Positions 45,236 through 55,438 of a stretch of DNA of 64,000 bases are shown here, one piece after another (within the stretch, counting starts at the first letter, position 1; each line of letters starts with the position of its first letter). The stretch comes from Aquanectria penicillioides (lineage: Eukaryota > Ascomycota > Sordariomycetes > Hypocreales > Nectriaceae). Both the position numbers and the translations under genes were made by a program. Under the pieces are notes generated by a model that was given only the letters and a program-made list of their open reading frames with translations, had not been told where the DNA came from and ran no database searches. Where the stretch lies: positions 2,168,501-2,232,500 of the forward strand of contig PYIU01000010.1 in NCBI GenBank assembly GCA_003415625.1, read 5' to 3'.

Positions 45236-46738
45236 TGAGTTTAATGACTCAAGTCTTGCCAAATGCCACATCAACATACACCAGAGCCTCAATTAGTATG
45301 ACCTCCCCCAGCCTATCAGCCTGATGACTCGGCCTCACAGGCTCTATGACCTTGGGCCACATGTTCTTCACATCACGAAGATAACAGGGATTCCCGGTTG
45401 CTCTATCGATGTAATTCATGAAGGTGTCGAAGTCTTCAAGTTCAGTGTAGGTTTTGCAGATGTTGAGAATAAAGTTCCACAAAAACCAGACATCGTGTTC
45501 AATATGAATTCTCTCATGAAAAGCATCACAGCAGCTGCGTTTGCGAGTCCAGCTCATGATAGGAAGATCTGCTGGGACACTCCCGTCAATTCGGTCATTC
45601 CTGAGTGTGTCAGGGGAGGTAACTTTCATCAGAATACCCCACCCATAGACTTGCCTTCTATGAAGTCGGTCCATCAGTCTTTTGGTTGCTTGTCGTAGCA
45701 AGGCAGTCACTGTCCTTCCAGACACAGAAGACTCCATAAAATTGTTAAATGCGACGCCCCGGCTGCGCCGCTTTTGGGGCTCCTTTAGCTATAATAACCG
45801 GGGATACGGAGCGATTGCGCTTCTTATAAGGAAGCCATTTCACCGGCCACTTCACCAATTTCTTAAAGCCTAAATTTTTGATGTAGTAAACCTAAAGAGA
45901 ACAAAAATGCAAGACTCTACGGCCCCTGACAACAGCACCGCCTCATATGCGATTTTTCAAGACCGGTCTCCAGTTTGTGTCCCTAGTCCGGCTATTGGTG
46001 CTGGTACCTTTTGTGAGGGTGCCTCGGGAGTTATTTCTACTATCGATGACATGCTTCATCTATGTCATATCTACCTCATAGCAATCAACGACCAGTTTCG
46101 GTCCGGGACCAAGTCAACTATCAACGATCCTTTTGTCGAGTGCACCACTTTAATCTCACCCCACATTTGTCTGAGATCAGACGCTGCCACCCTTCGAGAG
46201 CAGTCATATGCCTGTGGGTGGATCCGCAGTCAACTTCCAGGTCCTCTCAGAATGATCGGCATGAATGCAGAATATGTCAAGATGCCAAATGTTCTCGAAG
46301 GAGGGTCATCTCATTAATGCCTCTATCGCATGGGCATGATGGTTAGCTGGACGCCTAACATTGCATTAATTCCAGAGACCGAGACAGTGGTGACTATTCT
46401 CGGCAACGCGTCGCCTCTAGGAGATAGTATAGATTGATGTCACAGATAATCTTGAAAGAGATTTTTGAGCCCCCGACTAGGCATGACTATGAGGCACTCG
46501 CTGGAGAACCAACAACCAGAATTCTAGATCATATCCCTTCTATTGGGAGAGACCTAGAAGACAAGCATGTTCCAGGCACAAGGTCATATTTTCCATTGGA
46601 GGCGTACGCTGGGGCTTTCATGCACGATGCAACACCTTTCAAGATCAAAATACGCCTCCACAATGAGAACGGCGCTAATAAAGATGGGCTGACCCTCACA
46701 TTTAACGGTCACGAGACGGACACCAACGAATGAGACAC
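45236..46738 (+). pseudogene. Beta-lactamase-family (serine hydrolase) gene, broken
   Basis: The first piece (45324-45698) has the family opening: ITGIPGCSIDVIHEGVEV, then FADVENKVP and the serine motif in NMNSLMKSI (S-x-x-K). After a frame change near 45690 the second piece has SIKLLNATPRL and SFSYNNRGYGAIALLI (Y-x-N motif). An in-frame TAA interrupts at 45871-45873 within HQFLK. The third piece (45907-46317) continues with the family's middle region (FCEGASGVISTIDDML). Further shifts follow near 46310-46436, and the last piece (46434-46736) reads IILKEIFEPPTRHDYEALA. At least four lesions make this a pseudogene. Intact relatives are cytosolic serine hydrolases or transesterases; some work in secondary metabolism. 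Start and end are approximate. Confidence 0.8.
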
Positions 46739-47299
46739 TATCAACATGATACGTTTCCTTGTGAAGGAACGATAAGTGTACCTGAATTCAGTGATAGTCA
46801 CGCAGAACAATAAAGGATTCTTACTAACCACAGCTTCTATAATTGGATGTCTCGTGACGAATCGACTCGCCGGGGGCTTCTATTTACATACACAGCCGAT
46901 ACTTTTTGATGATATTTGAGGGCATTGATCGCTTCACCTGGCTGTCTGGGGACATGGTTGATCAGCCATATGTATTCAATCGGGTAGAATAGACATTCAA
47001 GCTTGGACAAATTGAACTAAAATATGGGGATTGCACTTGTCAAGGCACACTCGTCGCAATTGACAGACGATCATGGTCCAACAAAAATGAGAAATAGGAT
47101 ACAGTACCATACAGACCACGAACAGATTGGGGAAAGCAATTGGTTTATGATTTGAACTATGGTTCTATTGTATGGTTAGGTACTTGGTTCGTGTCATTCC
47201 CATATCGATAGAATTATTGAGGGGGTTACAAACATGATCTTGAATCTTTCGACTTTATCGGCGCATCAATTTCAGACACCCCATGGATGGATGAGTGGC
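46739..47299. other. Intergenic, no gene seen
   Basis: No supported feature in this 560-bp stretch. Confidence 0.5.
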
Positions 47300-48716
47300 T
47301 CAAACAGCAGCCCATCGCCTGGCTGCTGAAGTTGGTCCTTCTTCTCCGTTATCATAGGCAACTGTGATGGCGTTTGTCTTGACAATGCCGTGGTTCTGGT
47401 TGTATGTTCCGCTCCGACGCCCCGACGATGTAGTCGCAGATTGTTTATCTTGTTGCACGATGCTCTCTTCGCTGTCTTCTTTTGCGTGAATGGTGAACCC
47501 ATAGTTATCAATCTTTTTCTTGGGTTTACTTCGCAACTCGATTCCAGGGCCGCTTTGCCTGCTATAGTCCTCGTATTGACGGTTGCTCGAATTCTTCTTC
47601 GAGCTCCACAGGGTGCGTCCGCGTATCATCTCGAGGAGGGGTTGGAGGATCGGTATGCATGCCGCAATGATGATGAGGTTACCTTCAATGCTAGCCGGGT
47701 TCGTCAGTATTCGGATATCCAAGTTCTGAGGAGGTGAGTTACTCACGACGTCCAGTATAGCGGATCGCATAGGTCATCTTATATTCTCAGTTAGCTTGAC
47801 CACGGCGGCATCGGTGTGGATAAAGGATGACCTACAGCTAACGTCTGTACTTGACAAGGTTGGTACGCCAGTAGCCTTCTTAATTCCAACACATCCGGAT
47901 CTACTTGTGGTCAGCCGAGAAGAAAACACAGCTCACAGTGTGCCACGTACACGACCCCCACTCCCAGGGCAAAGCTGAGTGCAATCTTCTTCTGTATGGG
48001 CATTTTCAATTTCCACAGTACGACTGCGGGATAAAATGCCAGATAAAAATCGAGAAATGCGGAGAATGCTATGAGGAGTCAGTTGTGCCGTTGAGGTTAT
48101 TGTTGGCCACGTCGACTCACTGCTCGCCCAGAATGCTAATCCCTCAAGCACCTTTGGTTTCAAACAATTTCTCTCCATTGATAACGTCCAAAGCGCTCTT
48201 GGAGGCGAACATTGCAATAACAAAGTTGTCACCATCGCTGTCAGAGACAGACAGCATATTACACCCATGATCCACAGTATCACACGATGGAGTTTGCTGG
48301 GCATGAGCAACCGCGTCAGGAGAGCAATAACAGCCAGCTTTGGAAATCCGAGAGTCTCTATCCCTGGAACGTATGCTGCCATCATCCACCTGATGGTGTT
48401 TTGCTTCTGCTCCAAGCTCAACGCCGTGAAATGCTGACCATTGCCCCAGTGGACCGAGATCGTGACTAAAATGTTCGAAAGGATAGCGCAAATATGTTCG
48501 AGTGATATCGTTAGCTCGGTTTAAACATCCTGTTGATTCGGCTTTTAGTAGATACCGGCAAATACATACTGAGGATAGAATGATCCAGTAGTCATCGCTG
48601 AATAGCTTTCCGTGAACCGCGGATCTAACAAAGAGGCGTCCAGCCACAAAGACAAGAGAGAGCGCTGTAAAGGTCCAGCATAGGACAATTATCATTGGGC
48701 CTTTGTCGTCGGCCAT
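47300..48716 (-). CDS. Second PTH11-like 7-TM membrane protein
   Basis: Six exons are read: 48716-48570, 48514-48121, 48068 to about 47940, a short exon ending at 47836, 47777-47747 and 47690-47300. Helix 1 (MIIVLCWTFTALSLVFVAGRLFV) is followed by LFSDDYWIILSS, the family's DD-x-W hallmark. Next come GQHFTALSLEQKQNTIRWMM, LGFPKLAVIALLTRLL, FSAFLDFYLAFYPAVVLWKL and ATGVPTLSSTDVSY, then EGNLIIIAACIPILQPLLE. A polar Ser/Lys-rich tail ends the protein. All these match the rhodopsin-domain group of fungal membrane proteins. The exon 3 to exon 4 junction (about 47952-47900) cannot be resolved: the best donor and acceptor either give an intron of only 33 bp or break frame. So a small lesion there is possible. 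The ligand is unknown. Confidence 0.75.
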
Positions 48717-50172
48717 GTTGAACGGCAGTATGATGAATAGTTGAGATTAGATCAAAGTTTCATAGGCGAACAGACATAGGAGAATGCGAGGGCGTCGGGG
48801 ATTTAACATGTCCGTGGATACCGACCGCATCCTTGGAAGGTTGTTGGTCAGAGTGGCGTTCGATACAACGTTGGAATCCGTTGCTTTGGGATCCTCAAAC
48901 CCGGTCTCAGACGCGCATACGACTGCCGAAAAGGATCGCTGGGTTTCGTCTCCGATGCTACGGAGAGGTGCCTGTCTTCCACAAACATGGTGCAATATCC
49001 CCCGTGAAGCTTCATCCAGGGCCAATTATACTTATCAATAAAGACTTTTGCAGATCTTGTTGGTTCTTGGAGAGTTGGTTACACGTCACGAACCCAATTT
49101 ACGAGGGTCCATCCCTGAACAAAATGCGACCAACGGGAACCTCTACCAAGGACATGTTCATGTCGTATCAACAACCCCTGAAATTCTGGACATTTATGCA
49201 ACTTGAAATTGTGACTAAAGGTTACACTCATATAATATTGTTCCTGCACAGAGCATGCAGCAGTGAAAATACTCAGCTCACAGTGTTATTCCACGCTAGA
49301 TAGGACGGATGTCCGACCTGAGGATTCACTAGCGGAACTGAAGTCGGCATTAAGGAGGAATCGCTAGACGAAGACGATCGACACTGTTAATCCATTGAAG
49401 GAATCCTCCTGAAACTGCGCATTCGCAGCCCTTGTCTAGGCCATCGGGGGTGTATGTTTGTTGTCGGAACGCGCGGAAAGCGTTTGGACCAGCAGCGCAT
49501 GCCGCATCGTCGTTCCATCCGGACCGTTGCGCGTCAGCAGAGACATCTCAGCTCAATCTGAATAATCTTGCAATTATGTTCTTTTCCAAAAAGTAAATCC
49601 GGATCAGCATCAGAGCGCAACAACAATAGCTGAGAATGATCCTTCATAGTCTTTTCAGTCAAGCCGACAGCGGACTGGCCATCATACGATGGTATGTGCA
49701 AACCAACGGCGCCTTTGTATCCACCAGGATGCCATGGCCAGGATACCTTAGCGCCAACATGGCTCCAACTTCCATGATTCGATAGCCCTGGCAATGGGTT
49801 CATGAGACCAAGATATTTCATTAGTCTAGTAAAGACCCCATTTTCTAGGGCTCATCAGGTTCGATCTGCGTTTTAGCCCTCCAACGGGGTTACATATTCC
49901 AGGGTAAAATGGCACACCGCCGGTAATAGCCCTGACGGCAATCCACATACGCTACCACAACAATCCCCGTTTGGCCAGGGTTTGAACCAGAGCCAACGCG
50001 TAATTTCTAATCTCACTGTTCAAGCTAGTTGCAAACAGTTTGGGGGACACTGGGTATATAGACGACTGATCATCTGCACTCTGAAAAAAATCAAAATAAT
50101 CCTGGAGACCCCTAAGAAACGCAATTTTATACCCGTCCTACTTCCTTGACTTTGATATTCCCAGATTGCATC
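48717..50172. other. Long gap, no supported gene
   Basis: About 1.45 kb. Short frames only. TATATA at about 50055-50060 lies some 115 bp upstream of the O-methyltransferase start and may be its T-A-rich core promoter. Confidence 0.45.
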
Positions 50173-51702
50173 ATGGCCCAAACTGTAGAGCTCTCAGACG
50201 CCACTCGCCCCAGCAACATAGAGGCTGTCCCGGGCTTGATCGAGGATATTAACACCTTGGCCAAGGACTTGAATACTGACAGCGAGGAAACCCGTCATGA
50301 ATTGTTCATCAAAGCCCGAAGCCTGCTTCACTCCATTCAAACGCCCCGTGAGCTCATGGTGCAGCACACATGGGCCGACGTACGTCACTCCCAAGACCAT
50401 CACCATCTTGACTCAAATTCGCTGAAAACCTGTAGCCTGGGCTGAACGCTGCTTTGATTACTGGTGTTGACATTGGACTATGGCGGCTCATGGTCCGGAA
50501 CGGTGCGGACAAGCCTCAGAAGGTTGAAGACCTTGCCAGGTCCCTAGGAGTGGATCCTGTGCTCCTCGGTAAGCGTAGATGCGTATTGTATGAGCGAAGT
50601 CGAGCTGACCCAATCTAAAGGCCGTCTGTTACGTCATGTCTGCGCCATGGGCCATCTGCAAGAGACTGCACAAGATGAATACAAGCTCACAAACTTCTCC
50701 AAGTCGTTGAGTCTTGAGGTCATCGGGGATGGTTACGTTGCTTTGTAAGTGAAACTGAAGAGTATACCTTCGAGACAACATTTAGCTAACAGTTCTTTAA
50801 CCTAAAGGCTCGGTGGAATTGGTCGCAGCCCGGTCGAGTTCTATAAGTTTCTCCGCAACACCAAGTGGCAGAATCCAGTCGATGCCGCCCACACGGCCAT
50901 GCATTCCTCCTACAACACTGACTTGCCAAACTGCTTCGAATATCTTCGTTCCATAGGCTTGGGACCTCACACAAATCATCACAGTAAGTGATCAAAGTAC
51001 TTGATCGATCAAACTCACCTGCTGACGTTGACTATTTAGTGGGCGGATACCGGCAGGGAAGACTACCATGGATGCACCCATCGATTTACCCAGTCGAGGA
51101 AACACTATTCCCTGGTGCGGATGAGTCTCCCGATGCCCCACTGGTAGTGGATATTGCAGGCGGTCTAGGCCACGATATTAATGAGTTTAAGAAGTTCTAT
51201 CCTAATCATCCAGGAGTCAGTACTTCAGACAACCCATGTGATAGAGGGTCATTGCTAACGATTAATTGTGCAGAAACTTATCCTTCAGGACCTTCCAGTG
51301 GTCATCAATGACGTCAAGGGCGTGGATTCTTCGATCGAGCTAATGGGTTATGATTTCCTGAACGAGCAACCCATCAAAGGCGCCAGAGCATACTTCATGC
51401 ACTCGATTCTACATGACTGGCCCGATGACGTCTGCATCAAGATTTTGGCTCGCATCGCGGAAGCAATGAAGCCAGGATATAGCAAGTTATTGATCTTCGA
51501 ATGTGTCATTCCTCGAACTGGCGCGTACTGGGAGGCTACCGCTGGTGACATCCTCATGATGACGCAGCTCTCTGCTCTGGAACGAACTGAGGACCACTGG
51601 CATAAGCTAATTGAAGGAAGCGGAGTGAGCCTGAAGATAAACAAGTTTTGGAAGTGTGGTCAGTCTGATGTAGAGAATGTGATCGAATGCGAACTGGCGT
51701 AG
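50173..51702 (+). CDS. SAM-dependent O-methyltransferase (plant-COMT-like class)
   Basis: Six exons (50173-50379, 50436-50568, 50621-50744, 50808-50983, 51040-51215, 51274-51702) give 414 residues, all in phase. The N-terminal half is the dimerisation/winged-helix part (EDLARSLGVDPVLLGRLLRHV, YKLTNFSKSLS). The SAM site is VVDIAGGLGHDINEFKK, followed by LQDLPVVI. YFMHSILHDWPDDVCIKIL carries the catalytic His region (HDW), and SKLLIFECVIPRTGA follows. This is the usual order for fungal O-methyltransferases that methylate hydroxyl groups of secondary metabolites. No polyketide or peptide synthase is in the window, so the substrate is open. Confidence 0.93.
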
Positions 51703-52337
51703 AATGTTTGGATGAGCACTTAGTTAGAATAGAGGTAGATACTATTATATTAGAGATGAGGGTGTTTCTTGTGATTAAACTGAGCTCTACACTAAGCATC
51801 AGAAATTCATGCAACTCTAATGCAGATAGAGCCAATAACATGTTCGGGGAAATCTTCATGTGCTCAATAACACCGTTGTTGGGGTAGTTTCCCAGGTTAA
51901 TGAGCTGTTTGGGGTTCTCAAGGGCCGGAGAACACGATATTATGTGCAGCAATTATACTGCAGATCCTTGCCTTATATTACACACCTTCTTAAAAAGTGC
52001 GACGTTTAGCGTTTCAGTTGACTCATCGGCTGGTACCTGCTGCTATTGCGGTCTTTGATATTTGAATTGACTCGCATTGTCATGGATACCACTCTCATTC
52101 ACTCTCGTCATGGGATCCAAAGAGTTACGGTAGTGCGCAGCGATGATCCAACAGGCTGCAAGACATTCATTTTGAGCATCAAATCCTCCACGTGACAATC
52201 TCCCTGGATCTGCAATTTACCTTTATCCAATCATCGGTTTCTTGGCCGTATTCGTACCTGTACACCCTCACTTAGTCCGTAGACCTCAACTTATCCCCGC
52301 AGTTGCCTCACAGAACCACAGCACAATTTCGCTCACT
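51703..52337. other. Intergenic, no gene seen
   Basis: 3' flank of the methyltransferase and promoter of the GFA-domain gene. No gene seen. Confidence 0.5.
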
Positions 52338-52889
52338 ATGACTCGGACAACTCCAGATTTACCCACCTCTGTCACAGGAGGATGTCTCTGTGAGGCCGTT
52401 CGATTTACAGTCGTCTTCCCAGAAAACCATGACTTTGATAACGCTGTATGTTCCTCTCATCGCCCTCTCTCATTCTACGACTGTATCTCATCATTTATTT
52501 ATTAGTGCACAACATGTCAATGCGTGCAATGCCGCAAACAGACGGGGTCTCTTCTCGCACGTTTCCACAGAGTACCCGCCTCAGTTGTTTCATTCAACAG
52601 CTCACCCACGCTGAATGTGTACCACGCATCGCCAGAAATTTCGCGCGGCTTTTGCACTGCATGTGGCAGCTTCATTTTTTGGCGCCGTGACAAAGGTCCA
52701 AACATCTCGTTCTTGGTCGGTTCATTTGACAAGGATGCAATGGATCGCTGGGGTCGTGTGCTGACCGATGCCCGCCGCCATGTCTGGTGCAATGACGAGA
52801 TTGAAGGAGTGACAGACCATCTACCAGGAGATAAATGGAAGTTCGACAGCGTGGGAGAGAACCCTCAGAGGATGCCAGATAAAAACTGA
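52338..52889 (+). CDS. GFA-domain (glutathione-dependent formaldehyde-activating-like) zinc protein
   Basis: Two exons (52338-52445, 52506-52889) with a 60-bp intron give 163 residues. The zinc ligands of the GFA/CENP-V fold are present: GGCLCEAVRF near the start, CTTCQCVQCR just after the intron, and FCTACGSFIF later. The KFD and WCNDEIEGVTDHLPG parts are typical of small fungal GFA proteins. Many are labelled as formaldehyde-activating, but few are tested; the safe statement is a small cytosolic zinc protein of the Mss4-like fold. The start at ATG 52338 was preferred over upstream in-frame ATGs because it lies just before the domain. Confidence 0.85.
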
Positions 52890-54034
52890 AGCGGTGAGCC
52901 CTTGTTAGGAGACTTCAAGCACATTGCATGGAGCCAAAATTCGACGAGAACAATTGGGGTGTAACCTGGTGCACAGATTCCTACATGGTCGTGATGTAGT
53001 ACGTCTTTCCAAGATAACAGATGTGAAATGAACAGCCTTGGAGCATTCGTTATCTAAATTACCGCGCTAGAGCTTGAGCCATGGGCGCGTTGTAAACACA
53101 GGAGACACGAGACGAGGAGCATTTATTAGGAAACCAGCAGAAGGACCGTGCGTTTGTTGTGGTGGATATCGCGACGCTCTTGGCTACCCTAGAGCAAAGA
53201 CGAAAGAGGGAAATTGGTTGTGAAAGCTACCACAGCGGTGATGTACGTTTCAAAGAGTATGAGTCTCCGATGAAATTTTTCTATTGTTGTTTAAGTTAGG
53301 GTTTCGTCAGAGAGAGTCCGCTGTCGAAGGCCTAGTCCTCAACTCGACAACTTGAGGTTTGGTCTAAAGTTTCTTGAAGTAGAGTGAGGCACTAGTTGTT
53401 TGACACGATAGGACCACCCAACCGACTGGCAAAGTAAAATATACCTTTAATTCCGTAACTTAAGAAACGACAGTATTAAGATTTATAAGCTTAGACCGTT
53501 CGATGAGGTAGATTTACGTTCAATCAACGAGTCCGACAGCCATCGGCGTGGAATAAAAAGACCCACTTCAGCAATATCCCTCGGACTGATAAGAAACACG
53601 CATCTTGCAGCTACTCCAAAAAAAAGCCTGGGTTTATCTTCATCCTTGTATAAAGTGCCGTCGTAAAACTAGTCATCTCATGGGATGGCCTATTGTCCTG
53701 CCGTAAACAGACAATAATGTGAGACAAAAGTGGGCGCGTTCTGGAAATAGAAAAACAGGATCAACCCGTGGTTCGTACGGATCCTAAGATCTGACACTAT
53801 CGCGTAGTAGACTAGCGGCGGTCGTGATGTGCTTGTGTCCACCGGAAAAATATTTGGTCGGATTGGCTAAACCCGAATGTCGCAATTTCGCTAAAATGGC
53901 AATGTCCAAGAACGCCCTTTGATATCAGCCCCACAACACGGCATTGAGTACCCCTCAGACCCGGACTTTATATCTGGACTGATACCACTTCTCACATTGA
54001 AGATATAGGTTTGCCTCGTTTCCATTGAGTCAGG
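52890..54034. other. Intergenic, no gene seen
   Basis: About 1.1 kb with no supported feature. It holds the promoter of the alpha/beta hydrolase. Confidence 0.5.
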
Positions 54035-55030
54035 ATGTCTCTCTCCAACGTCCCTGTTCTGCCGTACTACGCCCAACACAATGGGCAAGAATCCATACCC
54101 GCGCCGTCAGCCGATGACTTCAATGCTCTTTTCGGCGGTGTGCTACCTCCTGCACAAAGTGTAACCTCGTCCTGGGGTGTTACAACCTACTATGTCATCA
54201 AGCCGTCTCATCCAAACCCTTCCACCGCCGAAAGCCCTCGAAACGTCGTCCTCATCCATGGTGTGGGCACGCCGGCCATTGGACTTCTCCCACTGGCAAC
54301 TCTGCTTGCCGCATCCCCGGTTCCCACGACGGTCCTCCTTTACGACAACTGGGGCCATGGCTTATCCTCTACTCCTGTTGCTACTCACACCCCTGGCCTT
54401 TTCCACACCCAAGTCCTTCATCTCCTTGCCCACCTTGGATGGCAACGCGCTCATTTCCTCGGATATTCTTACGGCGCAGTGATTGCGGCCTCTTTCGCTC
54501 GATACTACGGATCACTCGTCGAATCACTAGCTCTTGTCGCGCCTGCTGGTCTGTTGAAAAGATCAAGCCAGGATGCATGGACCAGGTTTCTAATGGGAGG
54601 AGGGTGGGGATGGGGTTGGGAAGACATCAGTGCAAACAAGATCTTTGACTTCCTAGGGCCTGGTCCGGTAGCAGAAGGCTGGGAAAAGGCGTTCAAGGAG
54701 AAGGGCTTGGAAGCCATTCCGAGAGACGCCGTGCAGATCTGGGAAAAGGAGAAGCACACCGGCCATGTGGCGAGCTTGGTCAGCATTTACAGGTACGGCG
54801 GCATTTATGATTCTCACGAGACGTTTGAGAGCGTTGCAAAGAGCGACATTGCCACATTGACGCTTCTCGGTGAGACTGATGGATTCTTTAAAGCCGACTA
54901 CATGCAGAATGAACTAAAGCAGTTGGGGTGGAAGGGTGAAGTGCAAGTTGTAAAGGGAGTTGGACATGGCATTCCTGCAGAGAAGACGAAGGAGATAGAA
55001 GAAGCCCTTTTGAGGTTTTGGGAAAACTAG
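54035..55030 (+). CDS. Alpha/beta hydrolase
   Basis: An intronless gene of 331 codons. The alpha/beta-hydrolase order is clear: oxyanion motif LIHGVGT, DNWGHGLSS, the nucleophile elbow GYSYGA (Ser145), the acid in LLGETDGFF, and the catalytic His in GVGHGIP. A Gly/Trp-rich cap stretch (MGGGWGWGWE) lies between. No signal peptide is seen, so it is probably intracellular. It could be an esterase, epoxide-hydrolase-like or C-C hydrolase; the sequence does not decide. It starts 1.1 kb downstream of the GFA gene and has no obvious operon-like partner. Confidence 0.9.
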   Translation: MSLSNVPVLPYYAQHNGQESIPAPSADDFNALFGGVLPPAQSVTSSWGVTTYYVIKPSHPNPSTAESPRNVVLIHGVGTPAIGLLPLATLLAASPVPTTVLLYDNWGHGLSSTPVATHTPGLFHTQVLHLLAHLGWQRAHFLGYSYGAVIAASFARYYGSLVESLALVAPAGLLKRSSQDAWTRFLMGGGWGWGWEDISANKIFDFLGPGPVAEGWEKAFKEKGLEAIPRDAVQIWEKEKHTGHVASLVSIYRYGGIYDSHETFESVAKSDIATLTLLGETDGFFKADYMQNELKQLGWKGEVQVVKGVGHGIPAEKTKEIEEALLRFWEN

Positions 55031-55438
55031 TCAGGGGAATAAAATAATATACGATACACACACATATATATATATAGAATACAGTCGACTTTTGTTAATT
55101 AAACGTGGATCTTAACTGATGGCTTGGTTTTTACAATCGAATTGTATATAAGCAGATGTGAAGGCTTGAAAGGATCAACGGTCGACTAAACTTCCTTCTT
55201 CGACGTTCGCGACGTAACTGCTTTACTTTAGAAAGACGCGAAATCTGGGCATTGTCGTGGTGATGCTGGCTCCTGACGATTGCGCTTCACACAACACATG
55301 CAAGGATTAAATATTTAGGCTACGATGCAATAAGGAGTATTCGGTCGTTAGGAGGTGATTCATTGCTAATCATTGGTAAATATTCAAAAAGCTTTGATTG
55401 AATATTCCGTGTGACTACCTGACTCTGTATAACGTAAA
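55031..55438. other. Convergent intergenic space
   Basis: 3' ends of two converging genes; AT-rich, no gene seen. Confidence 0.5.
55056..55076. repeat. CA/TA microsatellite
   Basis: A short (CA)n run passes directly into a (TA)n run just downstream of the alpha/beta hydrolase stop. Confidence 0.8.

Noticed and set aside
55056..55076. CA/TA run as a functional element
   Set aside because: It looks like an ordinary microsatellite in a 3' flank.
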